Assembly: GCF_002752635.1 (NCBI RefSeq)
Contig: NZ_AYTW01000045.1
Location: 1-53,408, forward strand
From: Mesotoga sp. Brook.08.105.5.1
GTDB taxonomy: Bacteria; Thermotogota; Thermotogae; Petrotogales; Kosmotogaceae
Direction of reading: 5' to 3'
Length of the DNA stretch: 53,408 nt
Made by a program: the position numbers and the translations under genes
Notes under the pieces: model-generated
Told to the model about the DNA's origin: nothing
The model's input: the letters and a program-made list of their open reading frames with translations, nothing else
The model's database searches: none
Shown: positions 33,340 to 42,419 of the stretch, piece by piece
How the letters are laid out: each line of letters starts with the position of its first letter
Numbering within the stretch: position 1 is the first letter of the stretch

Positions 33340-34784
33340 ATCCCGTATGGTTGATAGCGATACCCCTCGCACTAGCCTTTGTTAGCGCCTTCTGGAGAAC
33401 TGTTTCCGGTTGGGCTCTGATTATAGCCGCCTTCTTCAACGCCTTCGCTGGAGTCTTCGGGGTTATCTTCCTCACCGCTACAAGTTTCTCTATTGGCGGC
33501 TGGAAAGCTCCATATGGTATCAGTTTACTCGTTAACGACGCAACTAAGCTCTTGCTTCCCATCGCAAATATACTATTTCTCTTTGCAGTGTTGAGTTATC
33601 TACGAAAAGGGGAAGAGACTACGAAGTACTCGGTGGTCTTCTTGGTGGCTCTTGCCTCACTGAACGGGATCTTGTTAACCAACGATCTCTTCAACCTCTT
33701 CGTCTTCCTCGAGATCGCCGGAATCTCCGCCTACCTTCTGGCATCTACTGGAGAAGGCAGCGATTCAAAGGTTGCATCGTTCAAGTATCTGATGATAGGA
33801 TCGGTAGGATCGCTGTTGTATCTTCTTGGGGTCGCGATTCTTTACGGGGCGGCCGGCACACTCAACATTTCTGAACTCGCCGCAAGGGTATCTTCCGGGC
33901 AAATCAGCGGGGATGTCACATTAGTCTCTTCGCTGCTAATTGTCGCGGGTCTTGGTGTTGAGTCGAAATTGCTTCCCTTTAACGGCTGGGTTCCCGACGT
34001 TCTGACTAAATCATCTCGTGAAGCAACATTAGTTCTTGCTTCGGTCTATCCTCTTGCAATGGTGTATGCCTTTTCAAAGGTTATTCTCGCCGTTGGAGAC
34101 GATCGCGTTCTGCACCTTGTCGTCCTTCTTGGGATAGCCACGGTCCTTGTAGGGGAAGTTATTGCTTTCGGCCAGAAGTCTTTGAGAAGGACACTTGCCT
34201 ACTCCAGTATCGCTCAGTCCGGTCTTGCGATCTTTCTTGTCGGTATCGGGAGCGTTGAGGCAGTTACGGGATCGATTATGCTTCTTATAAACAACGCCCT
34301 CTCGAAGTTTATGCTCTTCTCCATTGACGACCAGGTTATCGATGAAGCGGGCAGAGACGATAGAGACACTCTTTACGGATACGGTCGAAAGTCGCCGATA
34401 GTTGGAGTAACATTCGTTGTCTCTGCGCTTTCTATCGCAGGTATGCCACTCTTTTTCGGCTTCAGGGGAAAGCTGAACGCGATCTCGGCCAGTTTCGAGG
34501 CCTCTCTTGCTGTTCCGGTTTTAATTCTCATTGCAGCTGCCATTGAAGTCACATATTACTTCAGGTGGATCTTCACCTTCTTCAAGCCGGTCGGAACAGT
34601 TCAGGCGCCTGAGAAGAGGATTTTGCCCTCGGTGGAGTTTCTTGCCTTCGGGCTTGTGCTAAGTACTGTAATAGTCTTCCTCGGGGTAAGCTCCGGGGAG
34701 GCTTTCACAATGTTTGAGAGAGCCGCGGATTCTCTGGTAAATGGCGTTCTGGCAATCGGGAAGGCCATTCTGGGAGGGATGTAG
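33336..34784 (+). CDS. mbxH': Mrp/Mbx antiporter-like subunit (MrpD/NuoN type)
   Basis: A 482-residue, about 14-helix proton/sodium-translocating subunit. The key charged residues of the half channels are visible: the helix-5 glutamate in FVFLEIAGISAY, the helix-7 lysine in GVESKLLPFNGWVPD, and a further lysine in NNALSKFMLF. First of two antiporter-like subunits in tandem; in the archaeal mbx operon the corresponding pair is H' and H. Which of the two is H' here I cannot decide without alignment. Confidence 0.87.
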   Translation: MNPVWLIAIPLALAFVSAFWRTVSGWALIIAAFFNAFAGVFGVIFLTATSFSIGGWKAPYGISLLVNDATKLLLPIANILFLFAVLSYLRKGEETTKYSVVFLVALASLNGILLTNDLFNLFVFLEIAGISAYLLASTGEGSDSKVASFKYLMIGSVGSLLYLLGVAILYGAAGTLNISELAARVSSGQISGDVTLVSSLLIVAGLGVESKLLPFNGWVPDVLTKSSREATLVLASVYPLAMVYAFSKVILAVGDDRVLHLVVLLGIATVLVGEVIAFGQKSLRRTLAYSSIAQSGLAIFLVGIGSVEAVTGSIMLLINNALSKFMLFSIDDQVIDEAGRDDRDTLYGYGRKSPIVGVTFVVSALSIAGMPLFFGFRGKLNAISASFEASLAVPVLILIAAAIEVTYYFRWIFTFFKPVGTVQAPEKRILPSVEFLAFGLVLSTVIVFLGVSSGEAFTMFERAADSLVNGVLAIGKAILGGM

Positions 34785-36617
34785 ATGAATATACTCTTTG
34801 TGTTAGCGGCATCTCTCTTTGCCGCTCCGTTGTTCTTCCTCGTCTCAAAATTGAAGAAGAGTGTCGCCTATATAGCTTACGCCACATTCCAGGTACTCAT
34901 TTTTCTCTACGTGTTTTTCTGGGGAGGAACCGGAGCATCATATGAAGTAGTTGGTATCACGAGTAAGCTTAACTTCAATTTTTCTATGAACCCCGTTAAC
35001 TGGTTTTTCGCTTCGATAGTGATGCTAATAATATCCACGACCGCGGTCTTTATGTTACCCCTGAAGAAGAGCCCAGTCAAGATCTTTCTCTTGAGTCTTG
35101 TTACAGCAGGAGTATTGGGAGCAGTTTTTTCGGCTGATTTCCTGACTCTAATGATCTTCTGGGAGATCTCGACCTGGTCTTCTCTTTTGCTCATTATCCA
35201 GGATAAGGAAAAGTCGACCGGAGAGGCGATAAAGTATGCCGCTATCGCGGCAATTGGCAGTTATTCAATGTTGTTTGCGATCTTCTATATGGACAGCAGG
35301 CTGGGCACTGTCGAGTTTTCCAGTGTGGCTTTGAAGATCGAGAGCCAGCCGATTGGAGTTCAGCTCACGATTTTCATAGCCTTGGCAATAATGGTTCTTG
35401 CGAAGATGGGAAGCTTCCCACTCCATACCTGGCTTAGAGGGTCACATTCTTCCGCACCGGACGAATTTAGCCCCATCCTGTCCGGAGGACTCACAAAACT
35501 CGGCGGTTTTCTGCTCTTCATTATGTCGATAGTGTTTCCCTCCTTCAAGGTTTTCGGTAATCTTCCTCTACTCAATGGCATTCCGATCGTAAATTACGGA
35601 TTTGCCTTACTTGGAGGTATTTCAATAGTCGTGGGAACGGTTATGGCTATTCGGATGGAAGACGCTAAAGAACTCATTGCGTTTTCGACTGTAAGCAATT
35701 CAGGCTATATAGTGTTGGCCCTTTCAATTGGCGGAACATATGCAACTGCAGGAGGAATGATGCACATTTTAAACCATGCCATGGCATCTGCTGCCGTGTT
35801 CATGGCGATAGCTGCCGTAGCCTACAGGACCAAGACCACCAGGATGCACGAAATGGGAGGACTAATAGTGAAGATGCCCTTCACCTTTGCCGTTTATCTC
35901 GTTGCGATCATTTCGGTGGCAGGAATCCCTCCTACAAGCGGATTTGTCTCCAAGTGGTTGATCTATCAGCAGCTTGTGCAGGATGGGTTGCCATTTTTGG
36001 CCTTTGCCGCTTTCTTTGGAAGCATAGGGTCCTTCATGTATGTCTTCAAACCGCTGGCAGGGATTTTCCTGGGACAACTGAAGCCCGAGCATGAGAAAGT
36101 TAGGGAGGCTCCGTTGATTATGCTTGCTCCAATGGCCTTTCTGACACTTCTTACTATTTTCTGGGGAGTCTTCCCCAGCAACGCAATTAGATCTATAAAC
36201 AGGATTACGGAATCGATCGGCGGAGGAACTGTCGATGTGACTTTCTCGAGAATCGTCGCGCTAACTGGGCAATGGGATTCCGTTTTGGTCACAACTGTCT
36301 TCGTGATAGGTTTGGCAATATCATTGTTGATCTTCATGCGCGCAAAGAAGGCCAGGCATGTAGATCTGCTAGACAATTACACTGGCGGGGACTTTCTGTA
36401 CACCGCAGAGCTCTATCACTTTTCTTACAGAATGTACAGGCCGTTCGACAGGTTATTTGAAAAGTGGCCTTCGATGGAAAACTGGCTTTCATCGACTTCC
36501 GAAAAGATCAAGGAGCTTGGAGCCCTGTTCAGGGCGGTCTTCTTCAACCGGAATCCTCAGGTGTACATTGCTTTGACTGTTATCGTGCTTTTTGGCGCCT
36601 TCTGGTGGTTGAGGTGA
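34785..36617 (+). CDS. mbxH: Mrp/Mbx antiporter-like subunit, long (NuoL/MrpA type)
   Basis: A 610-residue membrane protein of the same family as its neighbour but longer. Charged channel residues: Glu in LMIFWEISTWSSLL, Lys in VLAKMGSFPLHTWLRGSHSS, and Lys in GGLTKLGGF. After the 14-helix core a tail of about 100 residues (from LDNYTGGDFLYTAELYHFSY) includes an amphipathic stretch and a last hydrophobic helix, reminiscent of the lateral arm of NuoL. It begins right after the stop of the previous gene, following GGGAGGG. Confidence 0.87.
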   Translation: MNILFVLAASLFAAPLFFLVSKLKKSVAYIAYATFQVLIFLYVFFWGGTGASYEVVGITSKLNFNFSMNPVNWFFASIVMLIISTTAVFMLPLKKSPVKIFLLSLVTAGVLGAVFSADFLTLMIFWEISTWSSLLLIIQDKEKSTGEAIKYAAIAAIGSYSMLFAIFYMDSRLGTVEFSSVALKIESQPIGVQLTIFIALAIMVLAKMGSFPLHTWLRGSHSSAPDEFSPILSGGLTKLGGFLLFIMSIVFPSFKVFGNLPLLNGIPIVNYGFALLGGISIVVGTVMAIRMEDAKELIAFSTVSNSGYIVLALSIGGTYATAGGMMHILNHAMASAAVFMAIAAVAYRTKTTRMHEMGGLIVKMPFTFAVYLVAIISVAGIPPTSGFVSKWLIYQQLVQDGLPFLAFAAFFGSIGSFMYVFKPLAGIFLGQLKPEHEKVREAPLIMLAPMAFLTLLTIFWGVFPSNAIRSINRITESIGGGTVDVTFSRIVALTGQWDSVLVTTVFVIGLAISLLIFMRAKKARHVDLLDNYTGGDFLYTAELYHFSYRMYRPFDRLFEKWPSMENWLSSTSEKIKELGALFRAVFFNRNPQVYIALTVIVLFGAFWWLR

Positions 36618-36621
36618 TCAT

Positions 36622-37533
36622 ATGTTTATGAATATCGTAATTACAATACTTTCGGGGATCGCTCTTCTAGTGGTTGCGTTTGTATATACCGTGACTCTTG
36701 AAGGAATTGCAAGAAAGATTGAGGCAAGAATTCAGAGGAGATACGGCCCGCCTTTCTGGCAGAACTTTATAGATATCTTCAAGTCGCTGACGAAGTACTC
36801 GATTTCCCACGGCTTCATCTTCGACTTTGGAATACTTATGGCACTGGGAGGGACGATTGCGACGGTCTTCTTCATTCCGGCCGGCAATCTCGCCGTCTTT
36901 CCGGGAATCGACAATGTCTTTGTGGTGATCTATCTTCTGGCTATAGGCCTCCTGGGAATGGCGATGTCTGCCGTGGGGTCGGGAAATCCAAATGCATCCA
37001 TAGGAATTGGAAGGGCACTGGCCCAGATGCTCGGATATGAGCTCCCCTTCATGATAGTCATTCTCGGGGTCTTCTTCCACCATGGGACTTCATCTCTATC
37101 CGATCTGGTAAGCATTCAAATTGCGCAGGGAACTTACAACGCTTGGTTAATGCCAATTGGTGGAGTAGTTGCCTTCGTCTCTCTGATCGGGATGCTTGGA
37201 AAGAAGCCCTTTGACACCTTTATTGCCCCGGCAGAGATAGCTTCCGGTCCTCTAGTGGAGTACAGCGGTAAGTATCTCGGCATGCTAATGATTCAGCACG
37301 CATTGGCGACATTCATTGAGATCGGACTGTTTGTCAACCTCTTCCTCGGAGGCGGCAGGACTTTATGGGAATTCCTCTTGAAGTTCCTTATAGTGTACTT
37401 CTCAATAGTAATCATCTCCGCCACTATTCCAAGATTCAGGGTCGAGCAGGCGATCAAATTCTACTGGAAATGGCCGCTCATTTTCTCCTTCGTACAGGTA
37501 ATTATAGTGGTCTTCGTCATGGGGAGGCGATGA
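36622..37533 (+). CDS. mbxM: NuoH-like membrane subunit (MbxM)
   Basis: A 303-residue, eight-helix subunit of the NuoH/ND1/EchB family, which joins the soluble redox arm to the membrane arm. Family features: RRYGPPFWQNFIDIFKSL (about 32-49), the acidic loop in LGYELPFMIV, and AEIASGPLVEYSGKYLG. Such subunits are shared by complex I and membrane-bound hydrogenases. Confidence 0.92.
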   Translation: MFMNIVITILSGIALLVVAFVYTVTLEGIARKIEARIQRRYGPPFWQNFIDIFKSLTKYSISHGFIFDFGILMALGGTIATVFFIPAGNLAVFPGIDNVFVVIYLLAIGLLGMAMSAVGSGNPNASIGIGRALAQMLGYELPFMIVILGVFFHHGTSSLSDLVSIQIAQGTYNAWLMPIGGVVAFVSLIGMLGKKPFDTFIAPAEIASGPLVEYSGKYLGMLMIQHALATFIEIGLFVNLFLGGGRTLWEFLLKFLIVYFSIVIISATIPRFRVEQAIKFYWKWPLIFSFVQVIIVVFVMGRR

Positions 37534-37534
37534 A

Positions 37535-38074
37535 ATGAGTAATGAATACAAGGCATGGGAAAAAGTGGCAAATATGCTCAGATCGCGCTCACTGTGGATG
37601 CTTTACTACTGTACCGGATGCGGGGCTATAGAGCTGCCTCCAACGATGACTTCGCGCTTCGATATGGAGCGTCTCGGGATTGGGCCTATGGCAACTCCTA
37701 GACAGGCCGACATTCTTCTGATTACAGGATACTTAAGTACGAAGACTCTCAGGAGAGTCGTTTACTCGTACGAACAGATGCAGTCGCCGAAGTATATTGT
37801 CGGCTTCGGCTCCTGCACACTGAATGGAGGAATATATTATGACTCATACGCAACGATCAATAAACTGGATCTCTATGTGCCTGTGGATCTTTATCTGGCC
37901 GGTTGTATGCCCCGCCCGGAGGCAATAGTAAGCGGTTTCGCCGCGCTGATGAGCAAGATTGACAGAGGAGAGGCCAACGGTTGGAAAGAGTATCAGGAGA
38001 AGAACGATTGGTACAAGAGTAATCAGATAGAGGCTCTCGGGGAGGTGTATGTACACGATGAATTCCATGAATGA
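37535..38074 (+). CDS. mbxJ: NuoB-like [4Fe-4S] subunit (MbxJ)
   Basis: A 179-residue soluble subunit holding the cluster next to the membrane. The ligands are Cys26 and Cys29 (CTGCGAIE), Cys94 (GFGSC) and Cys124 (GCMPRPEA). The CxxC spacing is the hydrogenase-type arrangement, not the tandem CC of complex I. It starts with GATGAAATG after GGGGAGGC. Confidence 0.92.
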   Translation: MSNEYKAWEKVANMLRSRSLWMLYYCTGCGAIELPPTMTSRFDMERLGIGPMATPRQADILLITGYLSTKTLRRVVYSYEQMQSPKYIVGFGSCTLNGGIYYDSYATINKLDLYVPVDLYLAGCMPRPEAIVSGFAALMSKIDRGEANGWKEYQEKNDWYKSNQIEALGEVYVHDEFHE

Positions 38075-38573
38075 GGTACTCAAAGAAGTGATGACTATTG
38101 CCGGAGAGTTTTCGATTAAGGAAGTAACCGCCCGTGAGTTTATCATATTTGTTGAAGCTTCAAGGCTGAACGCGATTCTTGAGATCTTGAAGAGAAAGGG
38201 CTTTTCTCATCTCTCACTCATAACAGGCGTCGACAGGATAGAAGACGGAGTTTTCGAGGTTTTCTACACACTTTTTAGATGGGAGACGGGAGAGACTCTG
38301 TTGGTGAAAAGTTCGGTGAGTAGAGATGCGCCCGTCATCACAACCGTGATGCACCTTTGGCCTACGGCAAGGTTTTATGAAAGGGATGTTCACGAGTTCT
38401 TCGGTATAGTTTTCGATGGTAACCCCGACCTAAAACCACTCATACTCGAAAACTGGAAGGAAATGCCCCCGATGAGAAAGGACTTCGATCCGCAGAAATA
38501 CTCGAACGATCACTTCCCGGACAGGCATTACGGTGCCGAGTTCCTGGTCGAAGGGGGCGATGAGAGTGAGTAA
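38049..38573 (+). CDS. mbxK: NuoC-like subunit (MbxK)
   Basis: A 174-residue member of the 30-kDa complex I subunit family: HLSLITGVDRIEDGVFEVFY and the C-terminal REVHEFFGI-like segment ERDVHEFFGIVFDGNP with KEMPPMRKDFDP. It overlaps the NuoB-like gene by 26 bases. The ATG at 38049 has GGAGG only three bases before it; the ATG at 38058 may be the real start. Confidence 0.87.
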   Translation: MYTMNSMNEVLKEVMTIAGEFSIKEVTAREFIIFVEASRLNAILEILKRKGFSHLSLITGVDRIEDGVFEVFYTLFRWETGETLLVKSSVSRDAPVITTVMHLWPTARFYERDVHEFFGIVFDGNPDLKPLILENWKEMPPMRKDFDPQKYSNDHFPDRHYGAEFLVEGGDESE

Positions 38574-39672
38574 GGAAGTGAAGCTATTCTTGGGACCTAA
38601 CCACCCAGGGATGCATGGCAATTCAAGCGTTCACCTTTATGTGGAGGGTGACACTGTCGTCAGGGCGAGACTCGTTCCTGGCTTCCTTCACAGGGGTTTC
38701 GAGAAGCTAATGGAGAGAAGGGGCTGGATGCAAAATCTGGCCCTGATCCCCCGAATCTGCGTGCCCGAACCGGACATTAACGAAATGGTTTATGCGATGG
38801 CGGCCGAGGCGCTCAGCGGAACGGAGGTACCAGAAAGAGCTCACTGGATAAGGATGATAATTCTCGAGCTGGCGAGAATCGCTTCCCACCTTATGGCTTT
38901 GGGTGGAGTCGGAGGATCTACCGGTCTCTACACAATTTCACACTGGACTCTTGCTGACAGGGACAGGATTCTAGATATCTTCGAGAAGATTACCGGCGCA
39001 AGGGTCTATCACATGTATATCGTTCCTGGAGGCGTAAGAAAGGATCTGCCCGAAGGAATCGAGTCTGAGATTCTTGAATTCCTGGATTACATAGAAAGCA
39101 GGAGCGATGAATTTGAGAACCTGCTTCTGAAAAACAGGATAATCAGAACGAGGACAGAGGGGCTCGCGCTTCTAACAAGAGAAGAGGCGCTTGAAATAGG
39201 TGTAACCGGCGTGGGACTGAGAGCCACAGGTTTGCCGTATGACATAAGAAAGATCGATCCATATGCTAAATATGACAGCGTGGTTTTCGACGTTCCTACA
39301 GCAACTGAAGGGGATGCCTTTGCCAGATTTACCTTGAAGTACTATGAGATGAAGCAGAGTATCAGGATATTGAGGCAGGTACTTGAGAAAATGCCAGAGG
39401 GACCTGTAAACGCAAAGATCTCATCTGGCAGCGCGCTCAGATGGAGGGTGCCGGAGGGGACCGTCTATACTCACATAGAGTCATCCAGAGGCGAGTACGG
39501 ATACTTCGTTGTCTCAGATGGAGGGGAGAAACCTTACAGGATAAACGTCAGAGGGGCTTCCTTTCCTCAGGGTTTGTATGGTGTGGAGAAATTGCTGGCA
39601 GGAACAAGAATAGAAGATGTTGCTCTCTGGCTAACCACAATGGATTTCTGCCCGCCAGAGATCGATAGATAG
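38560..39672 (+). CDS. mbxL: NuoD/NiFe-hydrogenase-large-like subunit without metal site (MbxL)
   Basis: About 370 residues from the ATG at 38560, which follows GAAGGGGG; the open frame extends nine codons further into the NuoC-like gene. The fold is that of the 49-kDa complex I subunit and the hydrogenase large subunit (GPNHPGMHGN near the N-terminus). A NiFe site needs CxxC near both ends. Here only single cysteines remain, in RICVPEP and DFCPPEI, so no NiFe centre can form. This matches Mbx (sulfane reductase type) complexes rather than a hydrogenase. Confidence 0.87.
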   Translation: MRVSKEVKLFLGPNHPGMHGNSSVHLYVEGDTVVRARLVPGFLHRGFEKLMERRGWMQNLALIPRICVPEPDINEMVYAMAAEALSGTEVPERAHWIRMIILELARIASHLMALGGVGGSTGLYTISHWTLADRDRILDIFEKITGARVYHMYIVPGGVRKDLPEGIESEILEFLDYIESRSDEFENLLLKNRIIRTRTEGLALLTREEALEIGVTGVGLRATGLPYDIRKIDPYAKYDSVVFDVPTATEGDAFARFTLKYYEMKQSIRILRQVLEKMPEGPVNAKISSGSALRWRVPEGTVYTHIESSRGEYGYFVVSDGGEKPYRINVRGASFPQGLYGVEKLLAGTRIEDVALWLTTMDFCPPEIDR

Positions 39673-39683
39673 GAGGCTGTAAC

Positions 39684-41516
39684 GTGAGCGTATATGATGG
39701 TTTCAAAAAGACTTTCTGGGGTCCTACTGTAGCCTGGAAGAGACTGTTCACAAAGCCGGTCACTATAAAAGTTCCACAGATTTATCGCGAGGCAGCCGAA
39801 AGATACAGGGGGTTCCACGTCAACGACTGGGACAAGTGCTCGGGATGTGGCACTTGCGCAAAGATATGCCCCACCGAAGCCATCAAGATGGCGCCAGTAG
39901 ATATTACGGTAGATATCGGAAAGAAGGCACAGAGACCGGCTATAGACTATGGAAGATGCTCCTTCTGCGGAATGTGTGTCGACATATGCACTACGGGTTC
40001 ACTTAACATGACCAGGGAGTATATTCATATATCCGAAGACCCCGATAGTTTCTTCTTCCTACCAGACGAAACTGGCATCCATCATGATACTCCACCTATA
40101 GGCTATTCACGGGATGAAAACTCGGAGCTGCTCGATCTGGAAAGGGTAGAAATGGAAGAGCTCCCGGGTGAGGAGAGAGTTCAGTCCTTTATAGAATTTG
40201 TCAAGGGATTTTCGAGAGAGCAGGCCATTGCGGAGGCGGCAAGATGTGTGGACTGCGAACTCTGCATAAATGCCTGCCCGGCAAAAATGGATATTCCAAG
40301 ATACATAGAGAGTATCTTCAAGAACGATACAAAGGAGGGCGTCGAATGGATGTACAGGACCAATCCTTTGCCATCGGTTTGTGGGCGCGTCTGTACCCAC
40401 AAATGTGAGACCGTCTGTTCAATAGGGAACAGAGGAGAGCCCGTTGCCATTAGATGGCTGAAAAGATATCTCATGGATCAGGAAGAGACTGAAGACGTTA
40501 TTAAATATGCGAAAGAACAAGAAATAGTCAAGAAAGGAAGCGGCAAAGTTGCGATAGTAGGGGGTGGTCCGGCCGGTCTGTCAGCCGCGTACTACCTTTC
40601 GCTAATGGGTCACTCTGTCACAATCTATGAAAGCAAAGAGCATGCGGGCGGTGTCATGAGATATGGCATCCCACGCTATCGTCTCCCGGATGAAGCACTG
40701 GATGCAGACATAAAAGTAATAGAAGCCTTGGGTGTGAAGATCGAATGCTGCAAGACTGTTGGCAGGGATATCACAATTGAATACCTTCGTGAAAAGTTCG
40801 ATGCGGTTTTTCTCGGAACGGGTTTCATGAAGGGAAGAAGTACCGGAGTCAAAGGTGCTGACAGCGAAGGGGTCTTGATGGCCATGCCTCTTCTCGAGTC
40901 TATTCGTGATTATCTCAGAGGGGATTCAAGCAAGAAACCTGAAGTGCCTGAGAGCCTCGTCGTGATAGGAGGAGGTAACGTTGCAATGGACGTGGCCCGT
41001 AGCGTTGCCCGTCTCCAGAAGATGGAAGGAATGCCGGTAGATGTCAAAGTAACATGTCTCGAATCCTCAGATGAGATGCCAGCCGACCTTGAAGAGATAG
41101 TGGAAGGAAGGGAAGAGGGAATAAAGTACTTTCCCAGTCGGGGACCGAAGGAAGTCATTCTCAAAGACGGCAAAGTCTCCGGATTATCTACCATTGCCTG
41201 TACAGAAGTTTTTGATGGAGACGGGAGATTCAACCCAAGATTCGATGAAAGCGACGAAAGTATGATCGAAGGAAGAATGATTGTCGAGGCAATTGGACAG
41301 GCGCCGGACTATGATTATCTTCCAGAATCGATTAGGGAGAAGGTACAGTTCATACGGGGAAGAATACTCGTGAACGAGAAAGGTCAGACAGATCTTCCAT
41401 GGCTCTTTGCGGGAGGAGATATTGTGAATGGTCCGGATATCATCCATGGCGTTGCCGACGGTCACAAGGCGGCGGTGGGTATCGATGAGTACCTAATTAG
41501 AGAGGTGAAGTTATGA
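39684..41516 (+). CDS. NuoI-like ferredoxin domain fused to NfnB/GltD-like NAD(P)H oxidoreductase (MbxN fusion)
   Basis: A 610-residue fusion. Residues 1-110 are a NuoI/MbxN-type polyferredoxin: Cys52, 55, 58, 62 and Cys92, 95, 98, 102. From about 160 it is a GltD/NfnB flavoprotein: the double cluster region with Cys187, 190, 193, 197 and Cys232, 236, 240, 244, the FAD loop VGGGPAG (291-297), the NAD(P) loop VVIGGGNVAMD (425-435) and the final LFAGGDIVNGPD. It starts with GTG after AGGAGG. In archaeal Mbx the last subunit is the NuoI-like protein alone. Here it is covalently tied to a pyridine-nucleotide module, which suggests that the complex delivers electrons to or from NAD(P) directly. 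Confidence 0.88.
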   Translation: MSVYDGFKKTFWGPTVAWKRLFTKPVTIKVPQIYREAAERYRGFHVNDWDKCSGCGTCAKICPTEAIKMAPVDITVDIGKKAQRPAIDYGRCSFCGMCVDICTTGSLNMTREYIHISEDPDSFFFLPDETGIHHDTPPIGYSRDENSELLDLERVEMEELPGEERVQSFIEFVKGFSREQAIAEAARCVDCELCINACPAKMDIPRYIESIFKNDTKEGVEWMYRTNPLPSVCGRVCTHKCETVCSIGNRGEPVAIRWLKRYLMDQEETEDVIKYAKEQEIVKKGSGKVAIVGGGPAGLSAAYYLSLMGHSVTIYESKEHAGGVMRYGIPRYRLPDEALDADIKVIEALGVKIECCKTVGRDITIEYLREKFDAVFLGTGFMKGRSTGVKGADSEGVLMAMPLLESIRDYLRGDSSKKPEVPESLVVIGGGNVAMDVARSVARLQKMEGMPVDVKVTCLESSDEMPADLEEIVEGREEGIKYFPSRGPKEVILKDGKVSGLSTIACTEVFDGDGRFNPRFDESDESMIEGRMIVEAIGQAPDYDYLPESIREKVQFIRGRILVNEKGQTDLPWLFAGGDIVNGPDIIHGVADGHKAAVGIDEYLIREVKL

Positions 41517-42010
41517 GCGACCTCAAGAGCATTTTGGAGATAGCACTCAGTTTCGAAAAATCCGGTCAGGAGTTCTACAGAAACAATATGCAGAAGGTCA
41601 ATCAATCCGTTGCCAAAAAGACCTTCGGATATCTTATGGATATGGAAGCCTCTCATGTGAAGTTCATCGAGGGTATGATTGAAGCTCTTGAAGACAACAA
41701 GAAGGTTGATTCTGCCCTTCAGGAAGAAGCGGAGGAGATATTCGTAGAGAGACTGAAATCGCAGGCGCTTTCAAACAACTCTTACAGCAGCGATCTTGCC
41801 GATCTTTCGATTCTAAGAATGGCCTACCTCATTGAAAGGGATTTTGTTGACTACTATGAAAATGCCTCCAAAAAGGTGGAAGACATGAGTGCAAAGAAAC
41901 TCATGGTAAGGCTAATGAACTGGGAAAAAGGACATGTTTCTCTTGTCAGAAACCTTATGGAGAGGATATACGAGAAAAACGCAATTGATCTTGGCTTCTA
42001 TCCCTTTTAA
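41513..42010 (+). CDS. Rubrerythrin/ferritin-like diiron protein
   Basis: A 165-residue four-helix bundle protein without a rubredoxin domain. Candidate diiron ligands: Glu20 (and Glu15), the ExxH pair Glu45/His48, Glu116 (and Glu108), and the ExxH pair Glu138/His141. The order and spacing match ferritin-like rubrerythrin domains, which reduce peroxide or store metal. Its ATG overlaps the stop of the Mbx fusion gene (ATGA), so it is the final member of that operon. It may protect the iron-sulfur clusters of the complex; that role is inferred from position. Confidence 0.78.
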   Translation: MSDLKSILEIALSFEKSGQEFYRNNMQKVNQSVAKKTFGYLMDMEASHVKFIEGMIEALEDNKKVDSALQEEAEEIFVERLKSQALSNNSYSSDLADLSILRMAYLIERDFVDYYENASKKVEDMSAKKLMVRLMNWEKGHVSLVRNLMERIYEKNAIDLGFYPF

Positions 42011-42183
42011 TAAGGGAACGCTTTCAAGAAGAGAAATTTCTAGCCATTCGGCTGAAGTCAGTGTGCTGACGGAGGCTAATCAGGTTTCGTTGTACATAGG
42101 ACTGCTGGGCGCTTGCTAAGAGACGCTCAAAAAACCTTTGGCAGTCAACGGTCTATAGTTCTTCGGGAAGAACATCATCGCGA

Positions 42184-42290
42184 GACGCAAGCCTGCCTTC
42201 GGCAGGAGGCGACACCGACTGCGTCGGGAAGTGATGCCCGGAGGAACATTCGGGGAAGTGATGCTGGCACTTTCGCGCCAGGAAGAAAAA
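42184..42290 (+). repeat. Hairpin-array repeat, locus C
   Basis: Same orientation as locus B. Words at 42184 (GACGCAAGC), 42206 (GAGGCGACA), 42228 and 42255 (both GAAGTGATG), each followed by a hairpin: CTGCC/GGCAG with TTC loop (42193-42205), CCGAC/GTCGG (42215-42227), CCCGGA/TTCGGG (42237-42254) and CTGGC/GCCAG (42264-42281). Period 22-27 bases. Confidence 0.8.
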
Positions 42291-42419
42291 GGAGAGGAGT
42301 CGATCTGGATATTTTCGATAACTCCACATGTATCGTTCTGAAGCAAGTTCAGCTTCTCGCTCTTGGTTTTTTTGAGCTTGACCAAAAACGAAGAACAGAT
42401 CCTTGCTTAGAAACGAACA

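Noticed and set aside
30915-41516. The Nuo/Mrp-like operon as a membrane-bound hydrogenase
   Set aside because: The NuoD-like subunit has lost the CxxC pairs for NiFe, and no maturation genes are present.
30915-41516. The same operon as respiratory complex I
   Set aside because: It has Mrp E, F, G, B and C subunits, a CxxC-type NuoB and no NuoE, F, G or quinone-type NuoA, J pattern.
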